A stretch of DNA of 64,000 bases from contig JADJXI010000020.1 of NCBI GenBank assembly GCA_016715905.1, positions 425,041 to 489,040 of the forward strand. The letters are read 5' to 3'. This stretch comes from Sphingobacteriaceae bacterium (GTDB taxonomy: Bacteria; Bacteroidota; Bacteroidia; B-17B0; Aurantibacillaceae). Made by a program: the position numbers and the translations under genes. The notes beneath the pieces were generated by a model. It did no database searches. It had not been told where the DNA came from and saw only the letters and a list, made by a program, of their open reading frames with translations. Shown one piece after another: positions 26,001 to 33,862 of this stretch. Each line of letters opens with the position of its first letter. Position 1 is the first letter of the stretch.

Positions 26001-26358
26001 GTTGCGGTTGGGCCAATTCGCTTACTTTATTGCCTATGGCCCGAATGCCGATTCGTGTGATGGTCCAGAATAAAAACAGAATGGTAAAAGAGCTGCTAAG
26101 AGCACTCATAATATTAATCATCATGCCGGCATGCGCAGGATCGTTCCCCCCTAAAAGACTAAAAAAACGGCCAATTAATAAAAAAAATGGAGCTCCTGGT
26201 GGATGTCCCACTTCTAATTTATAGGCGCAGGCAATGTATTCGCCACAATCCCAAAAACTGGCTGTAGGTTCAATGGTGCTGCAATACGTAAAAGTAGCAA
26301 TGGCCCAAACAATCCATCCGATGATATTGTTTAGTTTAATAAAAGGTTTTGTCATCAT
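23089..26358 (-). CDS. DUF2723-family membrane protein (putative protein O-glycosyltransferase)
   Basis: 1089 aa. The N-terminal ~560 residues are multi-spanning with the DUF2723 signature FWDCGEYIACAYKLEVGHPPGAPFFLLIGRFFSL (about 35-70); the Asp is placed as in GT-C protein-mannosyltransferase-like enzymes. A second membrane group is around 570-690, then a soluble C-terminal region containing helical repeats resembling TPR (NEGKNKKAKDVLDKCLEVMP, YYQINETKKANELARKLF). In Bacteroidota this family is linked to protein or lipid glycosylation; the donor is not known here. The NodB gene follows closely. Confidence 0.88.
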   Translation of the reverse strand: MMTKPFIKLNNIIGWIVWAIATFTYCSTIEPTASFWDCGEYIACAYKLEVGHPPGAPFFLLIGRFFSLLGGNDPAHAGMMINIMSALSSSFTILFLFWTITRIGIRAIGNKVSELAQPQQWAVLGAATIGALAYTFSDSFWFSAVEGEVYAMSSFFTAVVFWAILKWDEEDSENPVGALRWLVLISFLIGMSIGVHLLNLLVIPAIGFVIYFKKYKFSWKGFFIAGISSVFILGLVQNLIIPKIVKFVSDYEVFFTNKMNMGYNTGTILFFILLFVSLTLFIVYTVTKKEKHYKIAFYTFIAFAALAVFAAPSKGGMFTRLITLGAFAYFINKYKEKTVSLNAIFLSFATLLIGYSTFFILVIRSQANTPMDENDPENATNMLSYLLREQYGDFPLVYGQYYNAPTLPRSEFGSGDPLYAKDEKAGKYKIIDDRKNSIPKYDPAFCTIFPRMYSSQSHHESAYKYWGNVAEHHKTKVVEDRNEGTTTVEIPTFAANLNYFFAYQFNFMYWRYFMWNFAGRQNDVQGLMRNTMEGNWISGISSFDNSRLDTDTSQVIYRDKNNFAHNEFYFLPFLLGLLGIWFHFKKNKQQAWVVLCFFLLTGLAIVVYLNQTPYQPRERDYAYVGSFYAFAIWIGLGVMFLFDLFSKKMAGKGAAIGATVLSLVVPGIMAKEGWNDHDRSLRTLSRDVAINYLQSCAPNAILFTNGDNDTFPLWYAQEVEGIRTDVRVVNLSLLQTDWYINQMRRAAYESAPVPFTIPAEKYQASLREVVYFTGQDPKAMDLKDAIAFVESDDPNNKVDNGGGDLFDVLHTKKFYLHVDSLQVMKNKVINVSDTNRMVKQIRFDLGGRGYITKNDLMVLDLVAHNDWTRPIYFAVTTGDEAYVGLKRFFQLEGLTYRFVPIEQTEDEEAQGGRVNTEVMYDNIMNKFLWGGMNKVGVNLDENCIRMVGNLRMQMGVLAGALINEGKNKKAKDVLDKCLEVMPDEAVPYDATLFTICAAYYQINETKKANELARKLFDICEGDLKIYNSQKANHRIAFGREINQAKEVLRRLTGITQQFKQEDLSKEFMDRITKIIPAEELMPQREEANP

Positions 26359-26422
26359 AATAACGAATGCGAATATAAGCTTTTAGGTGGTTTTTTTTAG
26401 AACGAATTTTATCAAAAAATTA

Positions 26423-26452
26423 TTGGGTAAAATGGAAAAAATTGTATCTTTG
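26423..26452 (+). promoter_or_regulatory. promoter of tRNA-Gln
   Basis: TTG at 26423-26425 and TATCTTTG at 26445-26452 are 19 bases apart, a perfect match to the Bacteroidota sigma-factor consensus TTG/TAnnTTTG. It lies 37 bases before the tRNA. Confidence 0.65.
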
Positions 26453-26488
26453 CGAACTGTTTTTGTGTTCTTTTAACACAATTAGCGA

Positions 26489-26559
26489 TGCCCGATCGTC
26501 TAATGGCAGGACTTCGGTTTTTGGTACCGACTATGTTGGTTCGAATCCAGCTCGGGCAA
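26489..26559 (+). tRNA. tRNA-Gln(TTG)
   Basis: Cloverleaf read by eye: acceptor TGCCCGA (26489-26495) pairs with TCGGGCA (26552-26558); anticodon stem TCGGT/ACCGA encloses TTTTGGT, giving anticodon TTG (Gln, CAA); T-arm has the GGTTCGAATCC core. The 3' CCA is not encoded. A strong intrinsic terminator follows 5 bases on. Confidence 0.93.
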
Positions 26560-26563
26560 CAAC

Positions 26564-26597
26564 AAAACCCCTTCATTGAAAAATGAAGGGGTTTTTT
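26564..26597 (+). terminator. intrinsic terminator of tRNA-Gln
   Basis: Perfect 14-bp stem (AAAACCCCTTCATT / AATGAAGGGGTTTT) with a GAAA tetraloop, followed by a T-rich tract. Position directly after the tRNA supports its role. Confidence 0.9.
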
Positions 26598-26607
26598 GTT
26601 TTTTCTG

Positions 26608-26760
26608 AGGAGCCTCAAGCTCTGCTTGAAGGCGAGGAAGAAAAAACAAAAAACATTTTTGCGTAGCAAAAAGGGTTTTGTTGTTAGTACCCCCACGAGG
26701 ATCAGCGACGAAGGAGCTAATCCTCGTGGGTAAAGATTCCTCAAGCTCTGCTTGAAGGCG
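26608..26760. repeat. short palindromic repeats between tRNA-Gln and hppD
   Basis: The string CCTCAAGCTCTGCTTGAAGG, itself a hairpin (arms around TCT), occurs twice, near 26609 and 26733, each followed by GCG.GGAAGAAAAAA. Between them is a perfect hairpin CCCACGAGGAT / ATCCTCGTGGG near 26692 and 26722. ORFs here are repeat-driven and not credible. It looks like a small mobile or selfish palindrome cluster. Confidence 0.55.
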
Positions 26761-26764
26761 TGGA

Positions 26765-26800
26765 AGAAAAAAAAAGCCACGACATTTTTTGCGTGGCTTT
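26765..26800 (-). terminator. intrinsic terminator of hppD
   Basis: On the minus strand: AAAGCCACG, loop, CGTGGCTTT, then a T-run (26773-26800 for the stem). It lies about 20 bases after the hppD stop. Confidence 0.8.
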
Positions 26801-26821
26801 GTGTATTGAGTAATGCTTAAA

Positions 26822-27982
26822 TTACAATGTTCCTCTTTTGGCCTGTTCTCTTTCAATGCTTTCAAATAAGGCTTTGAAATTTCCGGCGCCAAAACCTTTA
26901 GCGCCCATGCGCTGAATTATTTCATAAAAAAGAGTGGGACGATCTTCCTGAGGTTTGGTGAATATTTGCAATAAATAGCCTTCTTCATCAGCATCAACTA
27001 ATATAGAAAGTTTCTGAAGCTCCTTAATATCTTCTTTCATCATTTCGCGATGTACGCCTAAACGTTTTGGAATTTCATCGTAATAAGCCTGTGGGGGAGG
27101 AGGTAAAAATTCTACACCTCTGGCTCTTAACTCAGAAACTGTTTTGATAATATCATCGGTTGCCAATGCCAAATGTTGTACGCCGGGCCCTTCGTAAAAT
27201 TCAATGTATTCTTCAATTTGCGATTTCTTTTTTCCTTTGGCCGGTTCGTTAATCGGGAATTTTATTCTGCCGTTTCCATTACTCATTACCTTGCTCATGA
27301 GTGCGGAATATTCAGTGTGAATCTGCTTATCATCAAATGATAAAAAGTTTACAAAGCCCATCACGTCTTCATACCATTTCACCCAGGTATTCATTTCTCC
27401 CCATCCAACATTACCTACCATGTGGTCAATAAATTTTAAACCAATCGGACTCGGATTATAATCACTTTTCCATTCTACAAAACCGGGAAGAAAACTGCCT
27501 TTGTAATTTTTTCGTTCTACAAACATATGCACCGTTTCTCCATAGGTATACACGCCGGCTCTTATTACTTCTCCGTTTTCGTCCTTCTCCACCGTAGGTT
27601 GCATAAATGGTTTAGCTCCTCTTTTGGTTGTTTCTTCAAATGCTTTTTTAGCATCTTCTACCCAAAGCGCAATTACTTTTACTCCGTCGCCGTGTTTTTT
27701 TACGTGTTCTCCAATTGGAGAATCACTTTTTAATGCGGTAGTTAAAACTAATCGAATTTTATCTTGTTTTAATACATAGGATGTTCTGTCTTTTAATCCG
27801 GTTTCTAATCCGGCATACGCATGCGATTGAAAACCAAATGCTGTTTTATAATAATGCGCGGCTTGTTTGGCATTGCCTACATAAAATTCAACATAATCAG
27901 TTCCTAATAAGGGAAGGAAATCTTGTGCGCCTTCAAAAATTTTTTCAAGTCCGTATTCTACATTTTTTACTTCTTTAGCCAT
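26822..27982 (-). CDS. hppD: 4-hydroxyphenylpyruvate dioxygenase
   Basis: 386 aa, the usual length. It converts 4-hydroxyphenylpyruvate to homogentisate in tyrosine breakdown. Two vicinal-oxygen-chelate domains; the Fe(II) ligands are visible as H187 (IDHMVGNV), H270 (GVQHLALATDDI) and E354 (LFYEIIQRMG). The C-terminal gating helix with GFGAGNFKALFESIEREQ is typical. No homogentisate dioxygenase is adjacent, so the rest of the pathway is elsewhere. Terminator follows at 26773-26800. Confidence 0.96.
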   Translation of the reverse strand: MAKEVKNVEYGLEKIFEGAQDFLPLLGTDYVEFYVGNAKQAAHYYKTAFGFQSHAYAGLETGLKDRTSYVLKQDKIRLVLTTALKSDSPIGEHVKKHGDGVKVIALWVEDAKKAFEETTKRGAKPFMQPTVEKDENGEVIRAGVYTYGETVHMFVERKNYKGSFLPGFVEWKSDYNPSPIGLKFIDHMVGNVGWGEMNTWVKWYEDVMGFVNFLSFDDKQIHTEYSALMSKVMSNGNGRIKFPINEPAKGKKKSQIEEYIEFYEGPGVQHLALATDDIIKTVSELRARGVEFLPPPPQAYYDEIPKRLGVHREMMKEDIKELQKLSILVDADEEGYLLQIFTKPQEDRPTLFYEIIQRMGAKGFGAGNFKALFESIEREQAKRGTL

Positions 27983-28168
27983 TTTAATATTTTTTTATTG
28001 TAATTTTAAATCAACGAATTTTATGAATCAATTTCTAGTTCAGAAAAATAAATTTTCAACTCCACATAGCCATGGTACTGGCTCTATATAAAAACGTGCT
28101 GATTTGCATAATTTCAAAAATAAGAAAAATTTTGAAGGCAGGCTTTAAATTAAGACCAAGAAAATGAA

Positions 28169-29596
28169 TTATTTGACCAGTTCTCGCACTGTTTTTATTT
28201 CTAAATCGGTATTATTTAATAAATCGTTGGTGCCATAAAAAACCGGATAGTCGGGCATTATGCCGTGTCCTGTGTTTTTTTGTTTGGTATTATAATACAA
28301 ATGATAAAGTGGAATAGTAATTTGAATTTTAGATTTCGGAAGTATAAGCCGTGCATTATTCATGGCATTGCTTCCTACCATGTTGCCGCCGGTTTCTTCT
28401 CCTATAAAAACTGCATTGCCTTTATATTTTAAATAAGAGCAAGCAACCGCACTCATAGAAAAAGAACCTCCGTTAATGATCACATACACCTTACCTTTAT
28501 ATCGGTTATGTAGTTTAGGAATGCCAATAAAATAATGGCGTAACTTCCAATGTCGAGGTAATGTTGTTGGCATGGCTAGAAACATGACGGGAGTTAAACG
28601 TTGCCAAAAACTCATTTTTAATTCGGGATTTATGGGAAGCAGATTTATCTTTCGATCTATGCCAATGGCAAATGGTTTTTTTACCAGATGTCTTAAAAAA
28701 TAAATTCCTTTCATGATAGAGCCACCTCCGTTTTCTCTCAGGTCTATAACCAGATGCTCAGCCTTCTCTTTTCTTAAAGTTCGGAATGAACGACGCATAA
28801 ATTTTCGCCATTTCTTACCCTGAAATTTATTAATATCCATCACATAAATATTGGGATTTACAGAATCTTTATATAACACACATTTGGCTTGAGCATGAAT
28901 GGCATTGTAATATCGGGTTCGTCCATAAACAAAAGTGTCTGTTTTACTATCAATTCCTTTCACGCTTAATTCTTGTTCCTGATTATTCGTGTTTTTAATT
29001 TTTAAGTTATACTCGGATTTATATCCAAAGGCGAAGGAAAAAAAGTATTTAAATTGTTTGCGTTGTATGGTTTTTTCTTTAAAAGTGGTATTTCTTCCGT
29101 CGGAAAAACTAATGCTGCGAATAGTTTTAAGAATAGAGTCAGATTGTATTCCGTTTATACTGATAACCTCGTTTCCTTTTTGAATGATACTATCGTTTAG
29201 TTGGGTTTTAGAAACAAATAGTTTATTTCTACTGATAATAATATCGATTGGTAAAATGGGACGGGAAACTTTAATATTTTTTTTATTGGGGGAACTTTCG
29301 GCGGTATGTCCGCAACCGATTTTTTGTACAAATTGCCGCACATAAAAACGAAATTGCGTTTGTGTTAAACCGGTATCGATTTGTGATTTGAGTTGTTGTT
29401 CAAATAATTTGAGGGAGTCTTTGCTGATGTATTTATAAGGATCGGGATGATATTTGGTTAATTTTTTCCGGAGGAATTGTAAATCATCATGCATATCGGC
29501 AACACTAAGGTATTTGTCGCCAATTGAAATACTGTCTTGTGCCCGGGAAATTAAAACATTGGTCAGATAAAATAAAATGAGAAAGTAATTCTTCAT
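28169..29596 (-). CDS. S41-family (C-terminal processing type) secreted peptidase
   Basis: 475 aa with signal peptide (NYFLILFYLTNVLISRAQ). The catalytic domain shows VIDLRENGGGS (about 285), GKVYVIINGGSFSMSAVACSYL with the putative nucleophile Ser near residue 380, then IGEETGGN and GIMPDYPV, as in Tsp/CtpA-like S41 enzymes. The middle has a PDZ-like segment (SINGIQSDSI). Substrate unknown. Separated from rimO by 11 bases and probably co-transcribed. Confidence 0.85.
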   Translation of the reverse strand: MKNYFLILFYLTNVLISRAQDSISIGDKYLSVADMHDDLQFLRKKLTKYHPDPYKYISKDSLKLFEQQLKSQIDTGLTQTQFRFYVRQFVQKIGCGHTAESSPNKKNIKVSRPILPIDIIISRNKLFVSKTQLNDSIIQKGNEVISINGIQSDSILKTIRSISFSDGRNTTFKEKTIQRKQFKYFFSFAFGYKSEYNLKIKNTNNQEQELSVKGIDSKTDTFVYGRTRYYNAIHAQAKCVLYKDSVNPNIYVMDINKFQGKKWRKFMRRSFRTLRKEKAEHLVIDLRENGGGSIMKGIYFLRHLVKKPFAIGIDRKINLLPINPELKMSFWQRLTPVMFLAMPTTLPRHWKLRHYFIGIPKLHNRYKGKVYVIINGGSFSMSAVACSYLKYKGNAVFIGEETGGNMVGSNAMNNARLILPKSKIQITIPLYHLYYNTKQKNTGHGIMPDYPVFYGTNDLLNNTDLEIKTVRELVK

Positions 29597-29607
29597 TTTC
29601 TGGTTTT

Positions 29608-30918
29608 TTAAATCAACTCGCCGTATAAATCAAAGTCGCTGCTATCGGTTATTTTTACTTGGGCAAAGTCGCCAATTCGTACGTAGGTATGATCATCTGC
29701 TTTTACCAGCACTTCATTATCCACTTCCGGACTATCAAACTCCGTTCTTCCAATAAAGTAATTATTTTCTTTACGGTCAAATAAAACGCGGAATTCTTTT
29801 CCGATTTTATTTTTGTTCAGGTTGAAAGAAATTTCCTGCTGAATTTGCATAACCGCATCCGCTCTTTTTTTCTTTGTTTTTTCGTTCACATCATCTTTTA
29901 AATTAAATGCGTGTGTATTTTCTTCATGCGAATAGGTGAAAATTCCTAGTCTATCGAATTTGGTTTCTTCCACCCATTTCAACATTTCGGCATGGTCTTT
30001 TTCTGTTTCTCCGGGATAACCCGCAATTAAAGTAGTTCTAATGGCAATGCCGGGTACCTTATCTCGAATGGTTTTAATTAATTCAATGGTTTTTTCTTTG
30101 GTTGTGCCCCTTCGCATACTTTGCAGCATGTTATTGCTGATGTGTTGTAGGGGAATATCCAAATAATTGCAAACATTGTTTCGTTCGCGCATCACGTCTA
30201 AAACGTCCAAAGGAAAACCGCCGGGAAAAGCATAATGCAGGCGTATCCAATCAATACCATTAACATCACTTAACCTGCTCACTAAATCAGCCAACTCTCT
30301 TTTTTTATAAATATCCAAACCGTAATAGGTTAAATCCTGCGCAATCAAAAGCAATTCTTTGGTGCCGTTAGCGGCTAGTTTTTTAGCGCGATTCACCAGC
30401 TCCTCTTTTTCAACTGAAATATGTTTTCCTCGCATTAATGGAATGGCGCAAAAACTGCAAGGACGATCGCAACCCTCACTCACTTTAAAATAAGCATAAT
30501 GATTGGGCGTAGTTAATAATCTTTCGCCCACCAGTTCGTGTTTATAATCGGCTTTTAAAGTTTTGAGCATGCGCGGAAGTTCTCTGGTTCCGAAATAAGC
30601 ATCCACCAATGGAATTTCTTTTTCCAAATCTTTTTTATAGCGCTCGCTCAAACAACCGGTTACGTACACCTTTTCAATATGCCCTTCTTTTTTTGCTTCC
30701 ACATATTTTAAAATGGTATCAATACTTTCCTGTTTGGCGTTTTCAACAAATCCGCAGGTATTAATAATAACGATATTATGTTCGCCCTCGCCTTCATGTT
30801 CCACATCAAACTTATTGGCCTTCAATTGTCCCATTAAAACTTCACTATCTACCAGGTTTTTACTGCATCCCAGTGTTACCACATTAATTTTATTTTTTGC
30901 AGTTGTTTTGGTTTTCAT
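29608..30918 (-). CDS. rimO: ribosomal protein S12 methylthiotransferase RimO
   Basis: 436 aa. It methylthiolates the conserved Asp of ribosomal protein S12. The N-terminal UPF0004 domain holds one Fe-S cluster (C18, C55, C89); the radical-SAM core has CxxxCxxC at C150, C154, C157 (SEGCDRPCSFCAIPLMRG); a C-terminal TRAM domain ends the protein. LGCSKNLVDSEVLMGQL and LIAQDLTYYG distinguish RimO from MiaB-type enzymes. Divergent from the K+ channel gene. Confidence 0.96.
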   Translation of the reverse strand: MKTKTTAKNKINVVTLGCSKNLVDSEVLMGQLKANKFDVEHEGEGEHNIVIINTCGFVENAKQESIDTILKYVEAKKEGHIEKVYVTGCLSERYKKDLEKEIPLVDAYFGTRELPRMLKTLKADYKHELVGERLLTTPNHYAYFKVSEGCDRPCSFCAIPLMRGKHISVEKEELVNRAKKLAANGTKELLLIAQDLTYYGLDIYKKRELADLVSRLSDVNGIDWIRLHYAFPGGFPLDVLDVMRERNNVCNYLDIPLQHISNNMLQSMRRGTTKEKTIELIKTIRDKVPGIAIRTTLIAGYPGETEKDHAEMLKWVEETKFDRLGIFTYSHEENTHAFNLKDDVNEKTKKKRADAVMQIQQEISFNLNKNKIGKEFRVLFDRKENNYFIGRTEFDSPEVDNEVLVKADDHTYVRIGDFAQVKITDSSDFDLYGELI

Positions 30919-30988
30919 ATAATTTCGTACTTTGTTAGGGTGTAATGTTGCATTTTTTGGCCACGCAAAGATACATTATCCAAACAGC

Positions 30989-32005
30989 ATGTTAAAACTT
31001 TTACGGGAATATAATCAATTGTTAATGCCCTTTTACCTGATGAATGGCTTATTGTTATTGGGTACAATTGGTTATGTATGGATTGAAGGATTTACCTGGA
31101 TGAATGCCTTTTACATGACTGTGATAACTGTAGCCACTGTGGGTTACGGTGAAGTACAGACTTTGAGCGAGGCGGGGAGATTTTTTACCATCTTTCTTAT
31201 CATGACAAGTTTTGGTACATTTGCCTATGCGGTAAGTTCAATCACCCGCTTAGTGACCGATGGAGAAATAAATAAATTCTTTAAACAAAGAAAAATAAAG
31301 AAGATGATAGGACAACTGGAAGGACATGTAATTATTTGTGGATTCGGGCGAAATGGACGCCAGGCAGCGCATGTATTAAAAAAACACGACAAACGTTTTG
31401 TAGTGATTGAAAAAAACGAATCTGTTACTGGAAGCATTACTCATAAGTTTTCGGATTTAATTCTGAACGGCAATGCAACCAGCGACGAAATGTTACAAGC
31501 GGCAGGGATATTAAAATGTAGTGCATTAATAACCACGTTGCCTACAGATGCAGATAATCTGTTTATTGTTTTAACTGCGCGTTTTTTAAATCCTAAAATA
31601 AATATTATTTCAAGAGCGAGTGATGATGGCAGTGATACCAAATTAAAAATTGCCGGCGCCAACAATGTAATTATGCCCGATAAGGTAGGTGGCGCACACA
31701 TGGCCAGTTTGGTTATGAAACCCGATGTGATGGAATTTATTGATAAAATTACTGCGCAGGGCGGAGAAAATATTAATCTGGAAGAAATTACTTTTGAAAG
31801 CTTAACCGATAATTTTAAATCCAAAACGTTAAAGGAGTTGGAAATCAGAAATAAAAGCGGGGCCAATATTATCGGGTTTAAAACTGCAGACGGGGAATTT
31901 ATTGTAAATCCAAGTGCAGATACACAAGTTATTCCCAATTCGAAAGTATTTGTATTAGGAACCAATGAGCAGATTAAAAAAATGAAATCTATTCTTTCGG
32001 AGTAA
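30989..32005 (+). CDS. potassium channel with RCK/TrkA domain
   Basis: 338 aa from ATG 30989 (an upstream TTG at 30932 would add residues from the rimO promoter region). Two membrane helices flank a pore loop with the K+ selectivity filter TVATVGYG (about 47-54), followed by an RCK Rossmann domain GHVIICGFGRNGRQAAHVL and a TrkA-C-like end. Such two-TM/RCK proteins are ligand-gated K+ channels in the inner membrane. No gating ligand can be read from the sequence. A 900-base repeat-rich spacer follows. Confidence 0.9.
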   Translation: MLKLLREYNQLLMPFYLMNGLLLLGTIGYVWIEGFTWMNAFYMTVITVATVGYGEVQTLSEAGRFFTIFLIMTSFGTFAYAVSSITRLVTDGEINKFFKQRKIKKMIGQLEGHVIICGFGRNGRQAAHVLKKHDKRFVVIEKNESVTGSITHKFSDLILNGNATSDEMLQAAGILKCSALITTLPTDADNLFIVLTARFLNPKINIISRASDDGSDTKLKIAGANNVIMPDKVGGAHMASLVMKPDVMEFIDKITAQGGENINLEEITFESLTDNFKSKTLKELEIRNKSGANIIGFKTADGEFIVNPSADTQVIPNSKVFVLGTNEQIKKMKSILSE

Positions 32006-32893
32006 GGGGTTTTTGGTTGGAGAGTTTTTTGTTTTTATAATTACTGAATGTGACGCCTGCCTGCCGGTAGGCAGGCCCGCCTACCGTTAGGTATGGTTGA
32101 GCAAACTGCCGCTGTGGAGAATTCTGATTCCCCAGAACAACCCAAATTTTTAACCACATAGTTGCATAGTTATTTTTTCGAGTTGAATTGTAAGATTAGA
32201 TTTACATAGGAAAGTATTAAAATAATTTTTAAGAATGCGCACTTTCCTACCGGAAATAATAAAGTTTCATTCTAAACCATAAAAGAAATAAAAGATCATA
32301 AAAGGGTTTTTGGTTGGAGAGTTGTTTGTTGCAAGTTTTTTGTGTTTGGATTTTCCCATTGTCACTTCGAGTAGCCGAAGATGGAAATGGTCATCGGCAT
32401 ATCGAGAAGTGATTCTCCTTATGCAGTTCTCGATACGCTTCACTTCGTTACGCTACTCGAACTGACAGCACCATTGTCACTTCGAGTAGCCGAAGATGGA
32501 AATGGTTATCGGCGTATCGAGAAGTGGTTCATTGTTTCCTATAAAGCTCAACAAACAATCTCTGTTGAGTAATTCATTTAAATCACTTTTTGCCTTTCGT
32601 GTGTTAAAGTTGTGTTGAATTTATAATTAATAAAACTTTACATAATTGTTTATTGTGTAATTTTTGGGATGTAAGATTTATTTTGTTTTTGTAAAAACTA
32701 TCGCCATCTGTTTATAAAATGTTCACAAAATCAAAAAAAAAAAAAACGCTATTTGAACTTACATTGGAGTTTAATTTGTCCCCGGTACTTGGCCTCTTTG
32801 TACTGTTACTTTTTGCACTCGGTTCTTATTGTAAAATAGATACTATTTGATTATATTAGCTCTACTGCGCATAAGTAGTGTAGTATAAACTAT
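32006..32893. repeat. repeat-rich intergenic spacer
   Basis: No credible gene in 888 bases. It contains: GGGTTTTTGGTTGGAGAGTT twice (32007-32026 and 32304-32323); a GCCTGCC...GGCAGGC palindrome at 32055-32076; a near-identical 55-bp direct repeat (32357-32411 and 32472-32526, starting CATTGTCACTTCGAGTAGCC) with an inverted GCTACTCGAA between the copies; and a run of 14 A at 32733-32746. These are the usual intergenic palindromes of the phylum, not a CRISPR. Confidence 0.75.
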
Positions 32894-33862
32894 ATGAGAA
32901 ATAAAATAATAATAATTGTTTTGATAAGCGCGTTTAAAATAAATGCTCAAGTGAATTTGGTACCGAACCCGAGTTTTGAGAGTTATACCTATTGTCCATT
33001 TGGTACAGCCCAATTAGATTGTACTAGTAATTGGTTTTTTGCCGCCGGGTCAACAGACTATTACAACGCATGTTCTCCACAAGGTAATATGTCTGTCCCA
33101 TATAATGTACGAGGTTTTCAATACGCATCTTCCGGTGAAGCCTATATTGGTATGATTACGCTAGGTCTGAATGAACCTAACCCACCATATTATCGTGAAC
33201 CAGCAATGACTAAATTAAGTCAGGCTTTATCCATCGGTACAAAATATTTTGTTTCTTTCAAGGCAGTTCTAACAATTAATGACTTTGAAGCTTGCTGCGC
33301 CTCCAATAAGCTTGGAGCTCTCTTTTCCAAGGTACCATATTCGATTACTGATAAAGCTCCAATTAATAATTTTGCTCATGTTTATACAAATTCAATAATT
33401 TCTGACACACTTAATTGGACAATGATTGCGGGTTCTTTTATTGCCGATTCGGCATATGAATACATTACTATTGGAAATTTCTTTTCTTCACCAAATACTT
33501 CTTTTATTGATTATAAAAATGACTTTCCAGCAACGTCTGCAGCATACTACTACATCGACGATGTGATAGTTTCTACAGATTCCGATTTTGTTTATTCAAA
33601 CATTAAGAAGACTCCGTTTAATTTAAACAGTTTAAATTTATATTTTAACTCAACGAACAATACCATATTTGTTGATACCGATTTGAATGACTATTTATGT
33701 TTAGAGTTAAAGGACATATTGGGTAGAACAATTTATACAACAACTTTTCACGCATCATGTCGCGTTGATTTCTCAGCATTTATAAGTGGAACTTATATTG
33801 TGCAAATAATAGATCTAAAAAGAAAATCACTGCTTAAAACAAAAAAAATAATTAAACTATGA
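32894..33862 (+). CDS. T9SS-sorted secreted protein, carbohydrate-binding-like
   Basis: 322 aa. Signal peptide (IIIIVLISAFKINAQ). The N-terminal region NLVPNPSFESYTYCPFG...CTSNWFFAAGSTDYYNACS...GEAYIGMI is a Bacteroidota beta-sandwich that often precedes gliding- or attachment-related domains. The C-terminus has a degenerate sorting domain (LELKDILGRTIYTTTF...FSAFISGTYIVQIIDLKRKSLLKTKKIIKL). It overlaps the 1166-aa fibre gene by ATGA at 33859-33862, so the two should be made together. Confidence 0.78.
   Translation: MRNKIIIIVLISAFKINAQVNLVPNPSFESYTYCPFGTAQLDCTSNWFFAAGSTDYYNACSPQGNMSVPYNVRGFQYASSGEAYIGMITLGLNEPNPPYYREPAMTKLSQALSIGTKYFVSFKAVLTINDFEACCASNKLGALFSKVPYSITDKAPINNFAHVYTNSIISDTLNWTMIAGSFIADSAYEYITIGNFFSSPNTSFIDYKNDFPATSAAYYYIDDVIVSTDSDFVYSNIKKTPFNLNSLNLYFNSTNNTIFVDTDLNDYLCLELKDILGRTIYTTTFHASCRVDFSAFISGTYIVQIIDLKRKSLLKTKKIIKL

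Noticed and set aside
26412..26892. Two minus-strand ORFs (122 and 130 aa) across the tRNA-Gln terminator
   Set aside because: They are driven by repeats and the reverse of the tRNA and terminator, overlap hppD's end, and resemble no protein.
31441..31965. 174-aa antisense ORF inside the K+ channel gene
   Set aside because: Shadow ORF opposite a strongly supported RCK domain.
32357..32526. CRISPR array
   Set aside because: Only two direct repeats of 55 bp with a palindromic spacer; no regular spacers or cas genes.
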